A stretch of DNA of 39,646 bases from Afipia sp. (GTDB taxonomy: Bacteria > Pseudomonadota > Alphaproteobacteria > Rhizobiales > Xanthobacteraceae). This document shows, in pieces, positions 1 through 7,685 of this stretch. Every line of letters begins with the position of its first letter. Position 1 is the stretch's first letter. Where the stretch lies: positions 1-39,646 of the forward strand of contig JAUSAX010000134.1 of the NCBI GenBank assembly GCA_030652315.1. The letters are read 5' to 3'. The position numbers and the translations under genes are program-made. Below the pieces are notes generated by a model, which saw only the letters and a program-made list of their open reading frames with translations, searched no databases and was not told the DNA's origin.

Positions 1-135
1 TCGAAAAAGTGCGTGCCGAATGGGCCATGATCTGCACCGCCCACAACCTCCTGAAGCTGTTCACCCTCGCAACCGCAGCCTGAGCCGGCCAACCTGCAAT
101 AAATGCCCGGTCGCCAACCCTATCTGGACGGGCTC
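1..135 (+). mobile_element. Right end of an insertion sequence (IS1182-like), cut by the window edge
   Basis: The left edge holds the last codons of a transposase, then about 50 bases of non-coding sequence, then an abrupt switch into the conserved C-terminal part of an unrelated oxidoreductase gene on the other strand. The boundary is placed near 133-140 because oxidoreductase homology (FGLLG on the minus strand) stops there. A perfect 10-bp palindrome, CTCCTAGGAG at 133-142, sits on the junction and may be part of the target site. The left end of the element and its inverted repeat lie outside the window, so the exact end and target duplication cannot be set. Confidence 0.6.
3..83 (+). CDS. 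Transposase, C-terminal fragment (IS1182-like family)
   Basis: Frame 3 reads without a start from the window edge to a TGA at 81-83 and gives 26 residues ending in ...WAMICTAHNLLKLFTLATAA. The pattern W-x-M-x-C-x-A-H-N-L-x-K-L is the usual C-terminal tail of IS1182-type DDE transposases, where it follows the catalytic domain. The rest of the protein lies to the left of the window, so nothing can be said about whether the transposase is intact. Family assignment rests on this short tail only. Confidence 0.6.
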   Translation, partial: EKVRAEWAMICTAHNLLKLFTLATAA

Positions 136-1534
136 CTAGGAGACCGAAGTCGCGCTCGAGATCGAGTGGTGACAGCACCTGCCGTTCGATGACACTGCGG
201 GCGAAACCCGGCGCGTAGCGCTCCACCGTGGCGATCATCAGGTCGGCGACCTCGTCACGATGGTCGTCCCATGACCGGCCGTCCGGCAGCTGTGGCGCGA
301 CATGCTGGCAGAACAGACTGGCGACATGCTTGCCTGATGGCGCCAGCGAGTCGTCGAGCGTGGAGGGGATCAGGACCTCGATCACCGGCTCGCGGCTCCA
401 GCCCTGCTGACGGGCATCGAGCCAGGCGCGGTCCATATACCCGAGACTCGGCGCGAGGATGATCCCTGCGGTGAGGTGATCGCCCTGGCCGGGCAGCGCC
501 TTGAACGACGGCAGCGCCGACAGAGCGACGTTCATCCGGAATGTGCCGGACCCGTTGCGCCAGGTTGTGATGCGATCGAGGAACGGCTTCGGCAGTGCGT
601 CCGCCGGGATCAGCCGGGTATACAGCAGCTTCGGATTGACGCTGGAGGCGACATAGCGCGCGCGGATTGTCTGGCCGTTGTCGAGAATGACGCCGGCAGC
701 GCGGTCGCCCTCGATAATGACTTCGCGCACACCGGCGCCCGTCTCAATCTCTGCGCCATGGGCGCGGGCCGATGCCGCCATCGCCTGCGTGATCGCGCCC
801 ATGCCGCCGATGGCGTGGCCCCACAGCCCTTTCCTGCCGTTCACCTCGCCGAAGGCGTGATGCAGCATGACGTAGGCCGAGCCTGCCGCGTAGGGGCTGG
901 CGTAATTGCCGACGACGGCATCGAACCCGAACAGCGCCTTGACCAGGTCGCTTTCAAAGACGTCGTCGAGCATATCGCCGGCGGACCGCGTGAACAGGTC
1001 GAGCAGGGTGCGCTGGTTTTCCAGTGTCAGACCACGCAGGATATTGGCGCTGGTCAGCGCGTTGAACGCCTCGCGCATGGCGTGAAGGCCAAACCCTTCG
1101 ACCATGTCCGGCGGCGCACGCAGCACGAACTTGCGCAGCACATCGGCGATGGTTTCCAGTTCGCGGTTGAAATCGTCGATCCGCAGCGCGTCGCGTTCGC
1201 TGAATTTTGCGATCGACTGATGCGTCCGGCCATCACCGGTCAGCAGGTAGCGGCCATCCGGTGCGGGCAGGAAGTTCTGCGCACGGCGTTCCACGATCCG
1301 CAGACCGTGGTGGTGCAGGTCGAGATCCGCGATGACCTTCGGGTTGAGCAGGCTCACCGTGTAAGCGGCAACCGAGTTGCGAAACCCCGGATGAAATTCT
1401 TCGGTCACCGCCGCGCCACCGACTACCTTGCGGCGGTCAACCACCTTTACGCGCAGACCATTCATCGCGAGATAGGCCGCGCAGGTCAGACCGTTGTGGC
1501 CCGCTCCAATGATGAGTGCATCGTAATCAGACAT
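134..1534 (-). pseudogene. Phytoene-dehydrogenase-like FAD oxidoreductase, 3' end removed by IS insertion
   Basis: Translation from the ATG at 1534 begins MSDYDALIIGAGHNGL, the dinucleotide-binding fold of the NAD(P)/FAD amine-oxidase/phytoene desaturase family (PYROXD2-like), with the GxGHNG motif at residues 10-15. The body continues for about 467 residues to ...VLSPLDLERDFGLLG. Relatives are usually about 520-540 residues and go on from this point with a C-terminal FAD-binding segment (GGDIFHG, then an H-P-G-G-G-V motif). Here the reading frame instead runs antisense into the IS end and stays open to the window edge. The lost part contributes to flavin binding, so the product is probably inactive. 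The substrate of these enzymes is unknown in most bacteria. A long plus-strand reading frame opposite (476-1573) is a shadow. Confidence 0.85.
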
Positions 1535-1665
1535 TGCTCAGTCATAATCGCGGGTAGCGTCACGCGCGAGTGATTTCTGTCACGCGCATGTTATTGCCCG
1601 TCGTTGGCGGCTATGCTCCACTCCGCCCGCGTCCGGTGATTTGCCGGAATCATCCCGGAGCTTCC

Positions 1666-3942
1666 ATGACTTCAGTGCCGTCCGACACCGCGAGCCAGTC
1701 CACCGGCGCGAGGAACACACTCGTTCTGGTGGTTTACACTGCCGCGATCTTCACCAGCGCCCTGCTGCTGTTCTCCGTCCAGCCGCTGTTCACGAAGATG
1801 GTGCTGCCGCGGCTCGGCGGCTCGCCCGCGGTGTGGTCGGTGGCGATGGTGTTCTTCCAGTCGCTGCTGCTCGGCGGCTACGCCTACGCGCACTATCTGA
1901 TGACGTTGAAGAGCCGCGTTGCTCCCGTGGTCATCCATCTGGTGCTGCTGACGATCGCGCTGCTCACGTTGCCGCTGTCGATTGCGGGCGGGTGGGGCGA
2001 ACCGCCGGCGAGTGGTTATGCGTTCTGGCTGCTGGGCCTGTTCGCGGTTTCGATCGGGCTGCCCTTCTTTGCGCTCGCCGCCAACAATCCGATGCTGCAG
2101 GCATGGTTCGTGCGCACCGGACATCCCGACGGTCCCGATCCGTATTTTCTTTATGCCTCGTCAAACATCGGAAGCTTCCTCGCGCTGCTGTCCTATCCCG
2201 TATTGCTGGAGCCGATGTTCTCGCTGCGGACCCAGAACCTGATCTGGACCGGCGGCTATGCGCTGCTGATCGTCCTGATCGCGGCGTGCGGCGTGTTGCT
2301 GTTGCGCTCACCGCCGATGACCGTTGAGGCCATCAGCGCCAGTGAGGGCGATGCGCCGGCGCCGACATGGACGACGCGGCTGCGCTGGATATTCCTTGCC
2401 GCGGTGCCGTCCGGCCTGCTGATCGCGGTGACGGCGCATATCTCGACCGACGTCGCGGCGGCACCGCTGCTGTGGGTGCTGCCGCTATCGCTGTACCTGC
2501 TGACATGGGTGCTGGTGTTCCAATCGCGACCGCTGTTGCCGCATTGGTTCATGCTCAAACTGCAACCGCTCGCCATCGCGGGGGTGATGGTTTTGCTCGC
2601 CGTTGGCGGTGAACAGAATTTGCTGTTGACGCTGGGCGGGCATCTGCTTTGTTTCTTTGTCATCGCCATGGCTTGCCACGGCGAACTTGCGCGCACGCGT
2701 CCGGCAGCGAGCTACCTCACCGGTTTCTATGTGGCGTTGTCTTTCGGCGGCATGGTCGGCGGATTGTTCGCGGGCCTGATCGCGCCTTACGCGTTCTCAT
2801 GGATTGCGGAGTATCCGATCCTGCTGGCGCTGGCCGCGCTGTGCCGCCCGGCCGGAACATCCACCGTTCGCGGCGGGCTGGTATTATGGCTGGTCGCCGT
2901 TGTCGCCGCGCTCATCCTTATCGGGTTTGCTTACCAGGCAGGAACTGTCACCGAATTCCTTACAACCAACCGGATCTGGGTTGTCGCCGGTCTCGCCTCC
3001 GTCATGCTGCTGCTGGCGGTGCTGTGGAGGATCGACCGCTGGAGCGTGGCCGCGCTGGTGGTGCTTGGATTGATTTTGATCCGTGTTTATCCCGCCGATG
3101 ACGGTCGCGTCGAAACGGTGCGCAGCTTCTTCGGCGTCCACAAGATCGTGGTGACCTCGAACGGCCAGTATCACGTGCTGATGCACGGCACGACGATCCA
3201 CGGCGCGGAAAAATTCCAGGAAGACGATGGGACGCCGATCAAGGGGCGGCCGGAGCCGATCAGCTACTACCACAAGGATGGCGGCATGGGCCGCGCGATC
3301 GCTGCGATCCGCGAGCGCAAGGGCGGTCCGATCCGCGTCGCGGTGATCGGACTTGGCACCGGCACGCTCGCCTGCCACTCAATGGAGGGAGAGGACTGGA
3401 AATATTTCGAGATCGACCAGACCATGGTCGATACGGCGCGTGATCCCAAGTATTTCACCTATGTCAGCGCGTGCGATCCCAATATGAAGCCGGTCATCGG
3501 CGACGCGCGGCTCACCTTCGCCAAGGAGCAGGACGGCGCTTACGATCTCATCATCGTGGATGCCTATTCATCGGACGCGATTCCGATTCACCTCGCGACG
3601 GAAGAAGCGATGGCGATCTACAAGGCCAAGCTCGCGCCCCAGGGCGCGGTGGTGATGCATGTGTCCAACCGCCATCTCGAGCTGGCGAGTGTCGTCGTTG
3701 GCATCGCCGAAGAGAACGACCTGATGAGCTGGGTCTTCAACGAGGATTCCGGCCGCGACGTCGATTACATCTTCACGACAAATGTCGTGATCTCCGCGCG
3801 AGAGGAAGCCGACGTCGGCAAGATCGCGTCGGACGAGAAGTGGGTGCTGACGGAAGCCACCGAAGGTCAGCGGGTCTGGACCGACGACTATTCCAATGTG
3901 CTTGGCGCGGTCTGGCGGCGGCTCAGCAAACCCGACGAGTAG
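1666..3942 (+). CDS. Fused membrane protein/spermidine-synthase-like methyltransferase-fold protein
   Basis: A 758-residue protein. Residues 1 to about 480 hold many hydrophobic segments, starting with LVLVVYTAAIFTSALLLFSV, separated by short polar loops. From about residue 555 there is a cytoplasmic Rossmann domain with a nucleotide-binding loop (GLGTGTLA, near 560), an acidic residue pair after the next strand (FEIDQT) and the aminopropyltransferase-like segment IIVDAYSSDAIP near 630. This architecture is that of proteins annotated as fused MFS/spermidine synthase. Whether it makes a polyamine is unknown: no S-adenosylmethionine decarboxylase gene is nearby, and members of this family lack a settled substrate. 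The ATG at 1666 is preferred over an upstream in-frame start at 1570 because GGAG lies at 1657-1660 and hydrophobic sequence follows soon after. It is transcribed alone and converges on the L,D-transpeptidase gene. Confidence 0.8.
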   Translation: MTSVPSDTASQSTGARNTLVLVVYTAAIFTSALLLFSVQPLFTKMVLPRLGGSPAVWSVAMVFFQSLLLGGYAYAHYLMTLKSRVAPVVIHLVLLTIALLTLPLSIAGGWGEPPASGYAFWLLGLFAVSIGLPFFALAANNPMLQAWFVRTGHPDGPDPYFLYASSNIGSFLALLSYPVLLEPMFSLRTQNLIWTGGYALLIVLIAACGVLLLRSPPMTVEAISASEGDAPAPTWTTRLRWIFLAAVPSGLLIAVTAHISTDVAAAPLLWVLPLSLYLLTWVLVFQSRPLLPHWFMLKLQPLAIAGVMVLLAVGGEQNLLLTLGGHLLCFFVIAMACHGELARTRPAASYLTGFYVALSFGGMVGGLFAGLIAPYAFSWIAEYPILLALAALCRPAGTSTVRGGLVLWLVAVVAALILIGFAYQAGTVTEFLTTNRIWVVAGLASVMLLLAVLWRIDRWSVAALVVLGLILIRVYPADDGRVETVRSFFGVHKIVVTSNGQYHVLMHGTTIHGAEKFQEDDGTPIKGRPEPISYYHKDGGMGRAIAAIRERKGGPIRVAVIGLGTGTLACHSMEGEDWKYFEIDQTMVDTARDPKYFTYVSACDPNMKPVIGDARLTFAKEQDGAYDLIIVDAYSSDAIPIHLATEEAMAIYKAKLAPQGAVVMHVSNRHLELASVVVGIAEENDLMSWVFNEDSGRDVDYIFTTNVVISAREEADVGKIASDEKWVLTEATEGQRVWTDDYSNVLGAVWRRLSKPDE

Positions 3943-3951
3943 TCGTCGCGC

Positions 3952-4701
3952 TTAGTCCGCGTAGTAATAATACCCGCCGCGCGGTGACTGATACCTGGGG
4001 CGGGGCTCGTAACCGTATCCGTTCTGATAGCCGTAGCTGTTCTGATAAATGCGGCGCTGCATCGGACCAGCGTCCGCCGGCCCGTAGTAAGCCTGGTCCT
4101 GCGCATAAGTCTGATCGCGATAGGCCCGATCCTGAGAGGGCTGGCGCGAGCGCGTGTTGGCGTTGAGGTCCTCACTGTATCCGCTCTGCGGCGCGATCTG
4201 GACCGGTTGGCCGATCGCATCCGCATCGCCACGTGCAACGGTCGTGCGGCTCCTTGGATTGCGCGCCAGTGCAACCCGTGACGATCCTGTCAGGGTCACG
4301 GTGGTGGTGAGCAGGCCTTCGGACTTGACGAGATCCCACAGCTTCAACGCATTGGCGCGCGACAGCCGCACGCAGCCATGCGAGGCCGGGTTGCCGAGAC
4401 GGCTGACGGCGTCGGTGCCGTGAATGGCGTGACCCTGCTTGGTGAAGAAGATCGCGTTCGGCATCGGCGCTTCATCGAATTCCTTCGAATAGTGATCCTC
4501 TTCCATGCGGAAGGCCTTGAAGCTGCCGTTTGGCGTTTCATGCGAGGGATTGCCGCTGGAGACGGGCCATGTGTAACGCGGCGCGCCGTCGACCGAGACG
4601 GTCATCTGCTGCGTGTCCTTGTTGACCAGGATGGAGACCGCAGCCTGCGCACTGCCTGAAAGCAGCATCAAACCGGTCACCGAAATCAATATCGCACGCA
4701 T
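3952..4701 (-). CDS. L,D-transpeptidase (YkuD family), periplasmic
   Basis: A 249-residue protein with a cleavable signal peptide (MRAILISVTGLMLLSGSAQA, cleavage near 20). The YkuD catalytic domain spans about residues 21-140 and has the expected HGT at 94-96 and the signature SHGCVRL at 107-113, with Cys110 as nucleophile. Family members form 3-3 cross-links in peptidoglycan or attach proteins to it, and the role here is inferred from that. The last 90 residues are an unusual low-complexity tail rich in Tyr, Gln, Arg and Pro that ends in YYYYAD. The start at 4701 gives a proper signal peptide; a longer in-frame start at 4851 would add an implausible leader. It is divergent from the glycine-zipper gene at 4917. 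Confidence 0.9.
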   Translation of the reverse strand: MRAILISVTGLMLLSGSAQAAVSILVNKDTQQMTVSVDGAPRYTWPVSSGNPSHETPNGSFKAFRMEEDHYSKEFDEAPMPNAIFFTKQGHAIHGTDAVSRLGNPASHGCVRLSRANALKLWDLVKSEGLLTTTVTLTGSSRVALARNPRSRTTVARGDADAIGQPVQIAPQSGYSEDLNANTRSRQPSQDRAYRDQTYAQDQAYYGPADAGPMQRRIYQNSYGYQNGYGYEPRPRYQSPRGGYYYYAD

Positions 4702-4830
4702 GACACTCGCCTCGTCTCTGCCTCTCTGTCTGCAATAAAGCATGGAAAGTGGCTTTTTTAACAGCCGCTTCGTCTTAAGGTTGACGGGAGCGGCCATACA
4801 GTTTCGTGAACGGCGCTTGTTTGTGGCGGG

Positions 4831-4855
4831 TTTTCGCCAAACTTGACGCAACTTT
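4831..4855 (+). promoter_or_regulatory. Conserved upstream block, copy 1
   Basis: Twenty-five bases containing TGACGCAACTT match 21 of 25 bases at 5371-5395. Each copy begins exactly 86 bases before the ATG of a glycine-zipper gene, while the sequence between block and start codon is not conserved. This points to a shared promoter or operator rather than leftover similarity. The sequence TTGACG inside this copy could serve as a -35 element, but no convincing -10 follows. Confidence 0.5.
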
Positions 4856-4916
4856 CCGGCGCCGACTGCGTTGTGCTCCGGGTCAAAAAGCTCGCTCGCT
4901 CATGGAGATTTTCAGG

Positions 4917-5222
4917 ATGAAGACGGAAGCCTTGTTCATGTTCAATTCGGCGCATCGGCGTTTCACGTTCGTGGCCGCGGCCTTGGCCATCCTCGCATTG
5001 CCGATCGCGGCTCATGCACAGGGCGTGATCAGGGGCATGGAAGGCGGCGCAAATGAGGGCGTTCGCAAGGGTAACCGTGCGGCTGGCCCGGTCGGCGGTG
5101 CCGTAGGCGGTGCGGTCGGTGCAGGTGTCGGTGGCATCGTTGGAGGCGTGAACGGCGTGCTCGGGATCGACAATCGCCGCAGCTACCGTCATCGCCATTA
5201 CCGTCACAAGCGCCATCGCTGA
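4917..5222 (+). CDS. Small secreted glycine-zipper protein, paralogue 1
   Basis: A 101-residue protein with a signal peptide ending ...LPIAAHAQ (cleavage near residue 35). A glycine-zipper segment (AAGPVGGAVGGAVGAGVGG) occupies about residues 55-73, and the C-terminus is strongly basic, ending RHRHYRHKRHR. Glycine zippers form membrane-associated helices in outer-membrane lipoproteins and small stress proteins, but the function of this one is not known. It is clearly related to the protein at 5457, which shares the core AAGPVGG-VGGA-GAGVG-N. The ATG at 4917 is chosen because GGAG lies about 9 bases upstream. The in-frame ATG at 4902 would also give a signal peptide. A strong terminator follows. 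Confidence 0.75.
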   Translation: MKTEALFMFNSAHRRFTFVAAALAILALPIAAHAQGVIRGMEGGANEGVRKGNRAAGPVGGAVGGAVGAGVGGIVGGVNGVLGIDNRRSYRHRHYRHKRHR

Positions 5223-5242
5223 TTACACGGTGCAAGCTTTCC

Positions 5243-5274
5243 AAATGGCGCATCCAGAAACGGATGCGCCATTT
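5243..5274 (+). terminator. Rho-independent-type terminator after glycine-zipper gene 1
   Basis: A perfect 13-bp stem (5243-5255 with 5262-5274) has a six-base loop, AGAAAC. The 3' arm ends in ATTT and is followed by CTCATG, so the uridine tract is short. The hairpin starts 20 bases after the stop codon. Confidence 0.75.
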
Positions 5275-5370
5275 CTCATGCCCGGTGCTGGAGCGAGGGC
5301 GGGTTGGCGGTCTCGTTAGAACCAATTTGAAATAAGAAACGCGCCAGATGTGTCGCTGTCGCGCATTGTA

Positions 5371-5395
5371 TTTTCCCCGAACCTGACGCAACTTC
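5371..5395 (+). promoter_or_regulatory. Conserved upstream block, copy 2
   Basis: This is the second copy of the block at 4831-4855 (21 of 25 identical, with TGACGCAACTT invariant). It lies 86 bases before the ATG at 5457, the same offset as copy 1 to its gene. Confidence 0.5.
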
Positions 5396-5456
5396 TAGCC
5401 TGCTGATTTGCTTCGAGGCATGGCCGGGATTCGGCCGGGCAGGGAGGTTTCCTCAC

Positions 5457-5798
5457 ATGACGATTGCAGCTTCGTTCATATCCGTTTCAGGTGTCGCGCG
5501 TACGGCAGCGGCGCTCGCTTTTTTGGCAATGCCTGCGGCATCTTACGCTCAGCAGCAGGATCCCATCAACGGCGCCATCAGCGGTGCGGCACAAGGGACG
5601 TATCAAGGTAAAACGGCTGCCGGACCAGTTGGCGGATTGGTCGGCGGCGCGCTCGGCGCCGGCGTTGGCGCGGTTGCCGGGACGCTCAATGTCATAGGCG
5701 AGGGGGCCAGTCGTGCCGTGCAACCGGCGCAGGTGCCGCCGCCCGGCAGCGGCCCTAGCGGCTATTATGACAGCAACGGAAATTGGCGTCCGAACTGA
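5457..5798 (+). CDS. Small secreted glycine-zipper protein, paralogue 2
   Basis: A 113-residue protein with a signal peptide ending MPAASYAQ (cleavage near 31), then a polar stretch (DPINGAISGAAQGTYQGK). The glycine-zipper core AAGPVGGLVGGALGAGVG is followed by a Pro-rich tail ending SGYYDSNGNWRPN. The core aligns with the neighbouring paralogue, but the tails differ: this one lacks the basic His/Arg end. A strong ribosome-binding site, GGAGG at 5443-5447, sets the ATG at 5457. Function is unknown. Family precedent suggests an envelope protein, possibly stress-related. Confidence 0.8.
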   Translation: MTIAASFISVSGVARTAAALAFLAMPAASYAQQQDPINGAISGAAQGTYQGKTAAGPVGGLVGGALGAGVGAVAGTLNVIGEGASRAVQPAQVPPPGSGPSGYYDSNGNWRPN

Positions 5799-5831
5799 AC
5801 GGGTACCGGTCGTGTCGTGATCCGTCCAACG

Positions 5832-5849
5832 CGCCCCGCTTGCGGGGCG
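5832..5849. terminator. Terminator hairpin between convergent genes
   Basis: CGCCCCGC (5832-5839) and GCGGGGCG (5842-5849) form a GC-rich hairpin followed on the plus strand by GTGTTTCGTTTG. It lies between the plus-strand glycine-zipper gene and the minus-strand ABC permease gene, so it can serve the former and perhaps both. Confidence 0.6.
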
Positions 5850-5863
5850 TGTTTCGTTTGGTG

Positions 5864-6625
5864 TCAGGTCTTCAGCCGGTAGCCGGTCTTGAAGATCCAC
5901 CACACTGCGATCATGCAGAGCGCGAGAAATCCGAGCGTCATGCCGAGGCTGAGGCCGACGCTGACGTCGGCGATCTCGAAGAAACTCCAGCGGAAGCCAC
6001 TGACCAGATAGACCACCGGATTGAACAGCGTCACGGTCTGCCAGATCGGCGGTAGCATGTGGATCGAGTAGAAGCTGCCGCCGAGAAACGTCAGCGGTGT
6101 GATCACCAGCAGCGGGATCACCTGCAGTTTCTCGAAGCCGTCGGCCCAGATCCCGATGATGAACCCGAACAGGCTGAAGGTTACCGATGTCAGCACGAGG
6201 AAGGTCAGCATCAGGAATGGATGCGCGATCTTCAGCGGCACGAACAAGCCGGCAGTGGCGAGAATGATGAGGCCGAGGACGATCGACTTGGTCGCCGCAG
6301 CCCCGACGTAACCCACCACGGCCTCGAACGAAGAGACCGGGGCGGAAAGCAACTCATAAATGGTGCCGGAGAATTTCGGGAAATAGATCCCGAACGACGC
6401 GTTGGCGATGCTTTGCGTCAACAACGACAGCATGATGAGGCCCGGCACGATGAAGGTACCGTAGCTGATGCCGTCGATCTCGGTAATGCGCGAGCCGATG
6501 GCCGCGCCGAACACCACGAAATACAGCGATGTTGAAATCACCGGCGAGACGACGCTCTGCAGCAGCGTGCGGAAGGTGCGCGCCATTTCGAACTTATAGA
6601 TGGCGCCGATCGCGTGAAAGTTCAT
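5864..6625 (-). CDS. ABC-2 type transporter permease
   Basis: A 253-residue membrane protein with about six hydrophobic segments and the ABC-2 pattern of YadH/NodJ-like permeases: an N-terminal cytoplasmic helix ([20 protein letters not shown]), an internal [13 protein letters not shown] segment, and the late motif [15 protein letters not shown] followed by [13 protein letters not shown]. It forms the membrane half of an exporter with the ATPase encoded upstream. The two genes overlap by four bases (ATGA, 6622-6625), which implies translational coupling. The substrate cannot be read from the sequence; relatives move polysaccharides, lipids or drugs. Confidence 0.92.
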   Translation of the reverse strand: MNFHAIGAIYKFEMARTFRTLLQSVVSPVISTSLYFVVFGAAIGSRITEIDGISYGTFIVPGLIMLSLLTQSIANASFGIYFPKFSGTIYELLSAPVSSFEAVVGYVGAAATKSIVLGLIILATAGLFVPLKIAHPFLMLTFLVLTSVTFSLFGFIIGIWADGFEKLQVIPLLVITPLTFLGGSFYSIHMLPPIWQTVTLFNPVVYLVSGFRWSFFEIADVSVGLSLGMTLGFLALCMIAVWWIFKTGYRLKT

Positions 6626-7542
6626 TGGTGCACCAGACTGACGAAAATCTCTTCGAGCGAGCTTTGCGTCGTATTGAGATCGTTGAAGCGGACACCGGCC
6701 TGATTGAGGTCGTTGAGCAGGGCGGTGATGCCGGTGCGGTCGCCCTTGGTGTCGTAAGTATAAACCAGTTCCTCACCATCCGGCGACAGTTCGAGATGGT
6801 GCGCAGCGAGAGAGGCGGGGATTTCAGTGAGCTTCGATTGCAGATGCAGCTTGAGCTGCTTCCTGCCCAGCTTCTGCATCAGCTTGGCCTTCTCCTCGAC
6901 CAGCACGATCTCGCCCTTGTTGATGACGCCGACGCGGTCGGCCATCTCTTCGGCTTCCTCGATGTAATGCGTGGTCAGAATGATCGTGACGCCGGCGTCG
7001 CGCAGGCCGCGCACGACCTCCCACATCGCCTTGCGCAATTCGACATCGACGCCCGCGGTCGGCTCGTCGAGAAACAGAATCTGCGGTTCGTGCGCCAGCG
7101 CCTTGGCGATCATCACGCGGCGCTTCATGCCGCCGGAAAGCGTGATGATCTGGCTCTTGCGCTTGTCCCATAGCGACAGATCTTTCAGGACCTTTTCGAT
7201 ATGCGCAGGGTTCTTCGGCTTGCCGAACAGGCCCCGGCTGAACGAGGCGGTCGACCACGGGCTTTCCCAGGCGTCGGTGTGCAGTTCCTGCGGCACCAAT
7301 CCGATCATCGAGCGGGCAGCGCGGTAGTCCTTGACGATGTCATGCCCATCCACCGTCACCGTGCCTGCGGTCTGCACGGCGAGGCCGCAGATCACGCTGA
7401 TCAGCGTGGTCTTGCCGGCGCCGTTCGGACCGAGCAGCGCGAAGATCTCGCCGCGGCGAATATCGAGATTGATATTCTTTAGCGCGGTCAGGCCGGACGG
7501 ATACGTCTTCGAGAGATTGGATACGGAGATAATGGGGGACAT
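6622..7542 (-). CDS. ABC transporter ATP-binding protein
   Basis: A 306-residue ATPase of the CcmA/NodI/YadG group. Visible motifs are Walker A GPNGAGKT (38-45), the Q-loop in LVPQELH, signature LSGGMKRR, Walker [13 protein letters not shown] and the switch His in [14 protein letters not shown]-terminal extension of about 80 residues, typical of exporters paired with ABC-2 permeases, follows the nucleotide-binding domain. The ATG at 7542 ([10 protein letters not shown]) is preferred to one nine codons upstream because the domain begins at once. It is the first gene of a two-gene operon with the permease. Confidence 0.93.
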   Translation of the reverse strand: MSPIISVSNLSKTYPSGLTALKNINLDIRRGEIFALLGPNGAGKTTLISVICGLAVQTAGTVTVDGHDIVKDYRAARSMIGLVPQELHTDAWESPWSTASFSRGLFGKPKNPAHIEKVLKDLSLWDKRKSQIITLSGGMKRRVMIAKALAHEPQILFLDEPTAGVDVELRKAMWEVVRGLRDAGVTIILTTHYIEEAEEMADRVGVINKGEIVLVEEKAKLMQKLGRKQLKLHLQSKLTEIPASLAAHHLELSPDGEELVYTYDTKGDRTGITALLNDLNQAGVRFNDLNTTQSSLEEIFVSLVHQ

Positions 7543-7685
7543 GGGCGCAATCTGCAGAGGCGGGAGCATGAGATAGGCGCGCGAGAGCCCCTGCGCAATA
7601 CATAATGCCTATCGGGTAGCTGCTACGCGGATCGAAAATTCTATTGCGACGAATTCAAATTTATCATGCGCTACGGGCGCGCCCG

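Noticed and set aside
476..1573. Long plus-strand reading frame (365 codons) opposite the FAD oxidoreductase
   Set aside because: Its translation has no recognisable family features, and the minus strand encodes a clear GAGHNGL flavoprotein over the same bases. It is a shadow in GC-rich DNA.
1559..1587. Direct repeat GTCACGCGC, two copies 20 bases apart, upstream of the spermidine-synthase-like gene
   Set aside because: Nine GC-rich bases in two copies can occur by chance here, and no promoter is correctly placed around them.
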